Source of the DNA: Histomonas meleagridis | Taxonomy: Eukaryota; Parabasalia; Tritrichomonadida; Dientamoebidae | DNA length: 64,000 bases | Assembly (NCBI GenBank): GCA_020186115.1 | Contig: WSYJ01000183.1 | Location: forward strand, 1-64,000 | Reading direction: 5' to 3' | In this document: positions 62,701 through 64,000 of the stretch, piece after piece | Layout: each line of letters starts with the position of its first letter | Position numbering within the stretch: position 1 is the stretch's first letter | Position numbers and translations under genes: made by a program | The notes under the pieces: model-generated | Seen by the model: only the letters and a program-made list of their open reading frames with translations | The model's database searches: none | Told to the model about the DNA's origin: nothing

Positions 62701-63743
62701 ATATTAACAAATGATGATTGAGAAAATGATGTATAACTATTCCGTAATTCATGTCGTGGGCCAATTATGCTTTGTAACCCATTAATTGTTGTGCCTTTTG
62801 TTATTTTTATTTGCTCAGTTAAGTAATATGCCTTAAAAAAGAGCTGCGAGTTTTTTGGCGCCGATTCAATTGAAAAGAAGAAATTATAAACGGAAATAAC
62901 CGGCGATATTGTTGATTCGAGATTAACAAATGTCAGAGGATCTTCTCCTGTTGACATGTATGACCATTTAGGGCCTTTAGAATCAATGGAAATATTAACT
63001 TTGGATGTGACATCTAAATATGTACAATTAGAATTATACTTGATGGAATTTAAAAGACCGGAATTATAATCATAGCCTGAGACACTGGCCCATGATTTCT
63101 TTTTTCCATTACATTCAAAGTTTGTAGGTAACTTGAAGTTTTTTTCTTTGCTATATATATTAATTGAGGCTACAGCAAAAACTATTTTGCCAACATTCTT
63201 AACTAACTTAGAAAGAAAACATGTAATGCCAATCGATGGGCTCTTGTTATAGACCATATAGATACCTTCATTTGAATTTGGTCGAAATATACATTTGCCA
63301 CCAGACGCAATTTCAAAATAAACAGGCTCACTTACTGGACGCATTTTTTCAAAGTCATATTGAATTAGAAAACCACCATAAATTTCATCAGCCGCAGTTT
63401 GTGGAATATTTATTGTTAAATCAGAAATTTTGACTTTTTCTCCTTCCCACGGTGAACATGGTATAATTGGGTTGTAATTTTTTTTCATGTTTTTTTGAAA
63501 TAATTCTGAAACAATGGTAAAATTATCTTTTTCTTTCTGCTCTTCTTCTTCCTTTAATTGGTTCACTCTATATTGATACTTTTTAGGATTTTCTGTAAAT
63601 GCACCTTTAGCGTATTGTGAATTTGCGTTTAAATGATCGGGAGTTAATTTCACTGTATAATCTGATTCTTGTTTTGGTATTCTAATCAGCCCATCCTCGT
63701 TTTGAAGCGCAGCGAATTCTTCTTCCACCGGGTTAGCTGACAT
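59718..63743 (-). CDS. DOCK-family guanine nucleotide exchange factor
   Basis: 1341 aa with an intact frame from the ATG at 63743. The N-terminus has ITKGTTING and then SSFVNILFPDIIRIYSNGQY, HLIIALYLYNNEKE and IYKYGFIPLN, which fit the C2/DHR-1 domain of DOCK proteins (FYDEIKIKLP, HHLLFTFYHVS, VGYTWIPL). A long helical ARM-like middle follows (about 450-900). The rear holds a DHR-2-like part: FYLVEFRHGIRPIRNVYYV and SLPSPLAVAIDALKNKDPK (like PLxNAIExLxNKN). DOCK proteins activate Rac or Cdc42 and drive actin changes, for trichomonads in amoeboid spreading on host cells. The DHR-2 is divergent, so target GTPase is unknown. A run of asparagines (NNNNNNQ, about 930) is a low-complexity spot. Confidence 0.8.
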   Translation of the reverse strand: MSANPVEEEFAALQNEDGLIRIPKQESDYTVKLTPDHLNANSQYAKGAFTENPKKYQYRVNQLKEEEEQKEKDNFTIVSELFQKNMKKNYNPIIPCSPWEGEKVKISDLTINIPQTAADEIYGGFLIQYDFEKMRPVSEPVYFEIASGGKCIFRPNSNEGIYMVYNKSPSIGITCFLSKLVKNVGKIVFAVASINIYSKEKNFKLPTNFECNGKKKSWASVSGYDYNSGLLNSIKYNSNCTYLDVTSKVNISIDSKGPKWSYMSTGEDPLTFVNLESTISPVISVYNFFFSIESAPKNSQLFFKAYYLTEQIKITKGTTINGLQSIIGPRHELRNSYTSFSQSSFVNILFPDIIRIYSNGQYPQDAHLIIALYLYNNEKEETTIYKYGFIPLNTPKKEGIFTLYDPKNIPKDYLKVNTKHQPKDTYFKCNFKFPKTFYVPEILLQMSEDTILNIPNKMGWKQILPILANVLSNLNKNYLENLITFIYNISKSQQNDKFVLDFISKWAFNIFYPTAVQSTSLTMHLCNRIYGVIGDLLRAQNENENDFNSKKLLFVMPVFFDILTVSIFDEKGSYSKRIVIDFIKILFKLIVGKLTNYDEIYENMIRCSSFVFTIMNLFDINEFLQLFSEIFDSLLALKSKFYVDQISKLYISFLNVFSYSKHFIVALTLTTQNSESKLFEKFIEIISFIINSKDSKTIVELNEFLTRICLNIKNYPKNIKVEIISKTLLPILTLIIPQNTKFISFILFMLYHTEKSDLRTFCNNITNDFIISTAKNILETVKQHKSEIFNVFSLNAIDFLTIILHKSPSVYINVIDQFSNVILNIMKDKNVLSELSNKLKLANQAKKTIEEFQKVSNVENDFETICKYAMKVADEFKTFPILRLKWLRKIIKINQENNDYVSCFITQIHVVALISTILRNNNNNNNQKKTLNSQNLTIFQPIMNPLIEYRHQNEFNFSFLPEIQSETKINFEKVNAYSKLLQSKLTIQNLIGEIRTAIELGEKTRLYYTIRPLLSLELSFLHLNIDNNEFLEAFSTLSRIFSSIDTNHNNSTHYTPLAFYLVEFRHGIRPIRNVYYVSIDENETEDEIDEKFINSIKSHKIYQSEIKNLHFCKNHSSACSKPGICIVPVEPIEENVVNNNEHAHCWKRFKLKRKIEEFDNKKSAINEKTNSLIIKTKDNVPHYHNGVSIEEFKPGKVAVVKVLEDYINNALKNLKVASDEVEIYFEYEKVDDRGLRAEEISGTESQRLISIVSSVVSLPSPLAVAIDALKNKDPKSAKKLSKELRERLAVIGKLINAMKDIEGTEKCFESINKFLEKCDLEKISNEPYKGRIDPITANLIF

Positions 63744-64000
63744 ATGTTTAACTTAGGTTTTTCAATTGAATGAATTCAGAGACACATTGATTTCTGAAAT
63801 GTTTTAATCTCATTTTTTCATAGTTCCGGCAGTGATTTTTAAGAAGATATAGCGGTTAAAGTCGCTGACTAAAATTAAAATATCTCATTATTTAATAATT
63901 TCTAATCGATTTTCATATGAAGATAAGATTGAATAAACTAAGCAAAGAAAAATTAAATTAAAAATTAGAAATTGATTATTAACATTAAATCATATTTTTG
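63744..64000. promoter_or_regulatory. Upstream DNA of the DOCK gene to window end
   Basis: No gene is seen. GCGGTTAAAG at about 63852 is a weak relative of the AACGG motif, about 110 bp before the start. Confidence 0.3.

Noticed and set aside
1-64000. CRISPR array, bacterial operon or prophage
   Set aside because: No regular spacer-repeat array was seen and the gene content is eukaryotic; the only regular tandem array is the 170-bp ankyrin unit.
1-64000. DNA transposons or Maverick-type elements
   Set aside because: No transposase, integrase or polymerase B text was recognised; the large inverted repeat carries host-family BspA genes and no terminal motifs were found.

Overview
The window reads as nuclear DNA of a parabasalid protist, most likely Trichomonas vaginalis or a close relative. 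It is strongly AT-rich, the protein genes are intron-poor, and it carries families that are expanded in trichomonads: BspA-like leucine-rich surface proteins, DUF3447/ankyrin proteins, Sel1-repeat proteins, and membrane proteins related to GH101/DUF5696. Species is inferred from gene families, not proven. Starts were placed on ATG, because several long frames open on TTG or GTG.

Region 1 (1-10.1 kb) is one structure. Two tandem BspA genes (6389-7578, with two single-base breaks; 8294-10105, open) lie in the right arm of a large inverted repeat. The left arm (1-4909) is a badly degraded mirror copy of everything from about 5109 to 10102, non-coding DNA included, with about 200 bp of spacer between. 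It runs off the window start. It is either an old palindrome with one rotten arm or, as I think at least as likely, an uncorrected fold-back long read.

Region 2 (10.4-17.7 kb) is a gene graveyard: a broken GH101/DUF5696-like relic, two DUF3447/ankyrin genes in opposite orientation (each with one extra base in a 7-base homopolymer, each ending in 170-bp ankyrin-plus-spacer units), a ubiquitin-KPV family relic, and one tRNA-Met(CAT).

Region 3 (17.9-33.1 kb) is mostly housekeeping: an M3 oligopeptidase, a tail-anchored CS/Sel1 protein divergent from an NXT1-like mRNA export factor, a second GH101-like relic, a RAD9-like checkpoint clamp subunit, a Sec3-like tethering protein, a small bromodomain-NET (BET-like) protein, a Sel1 protein divergent from a lone REV1-type BRCT protein, and an unusual Ras-like GTPase.

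Region 4 (33.3-50.5 kb) holds a protein kinase, an MRH-type type I membrane protein, a Rab3GAP-like protein, a CAP/SCP membrane protein, and a GBP/atlastin-like GTPase split by a frameshift. Relics of BspA, ankyrin and Rab3GAP-like genes lie between them. Region 5 (50.7-63.7 kb) holds a giant HECT E3 ligase, a broken small GTPase and a DOCK-family Rho GEF. 

Themes: vesicle traffic and small-GTPase control (Rab-like, Rab3GAP-like, Sec3-like, DOCK, GBP-like), DNA damage and chromatin (RAD9, REV1-type BRCT, BET-like), and surface proteins. Five separate +1 homopolymer breaks in four genes raise a real question about base-level accuracy of this assembly.
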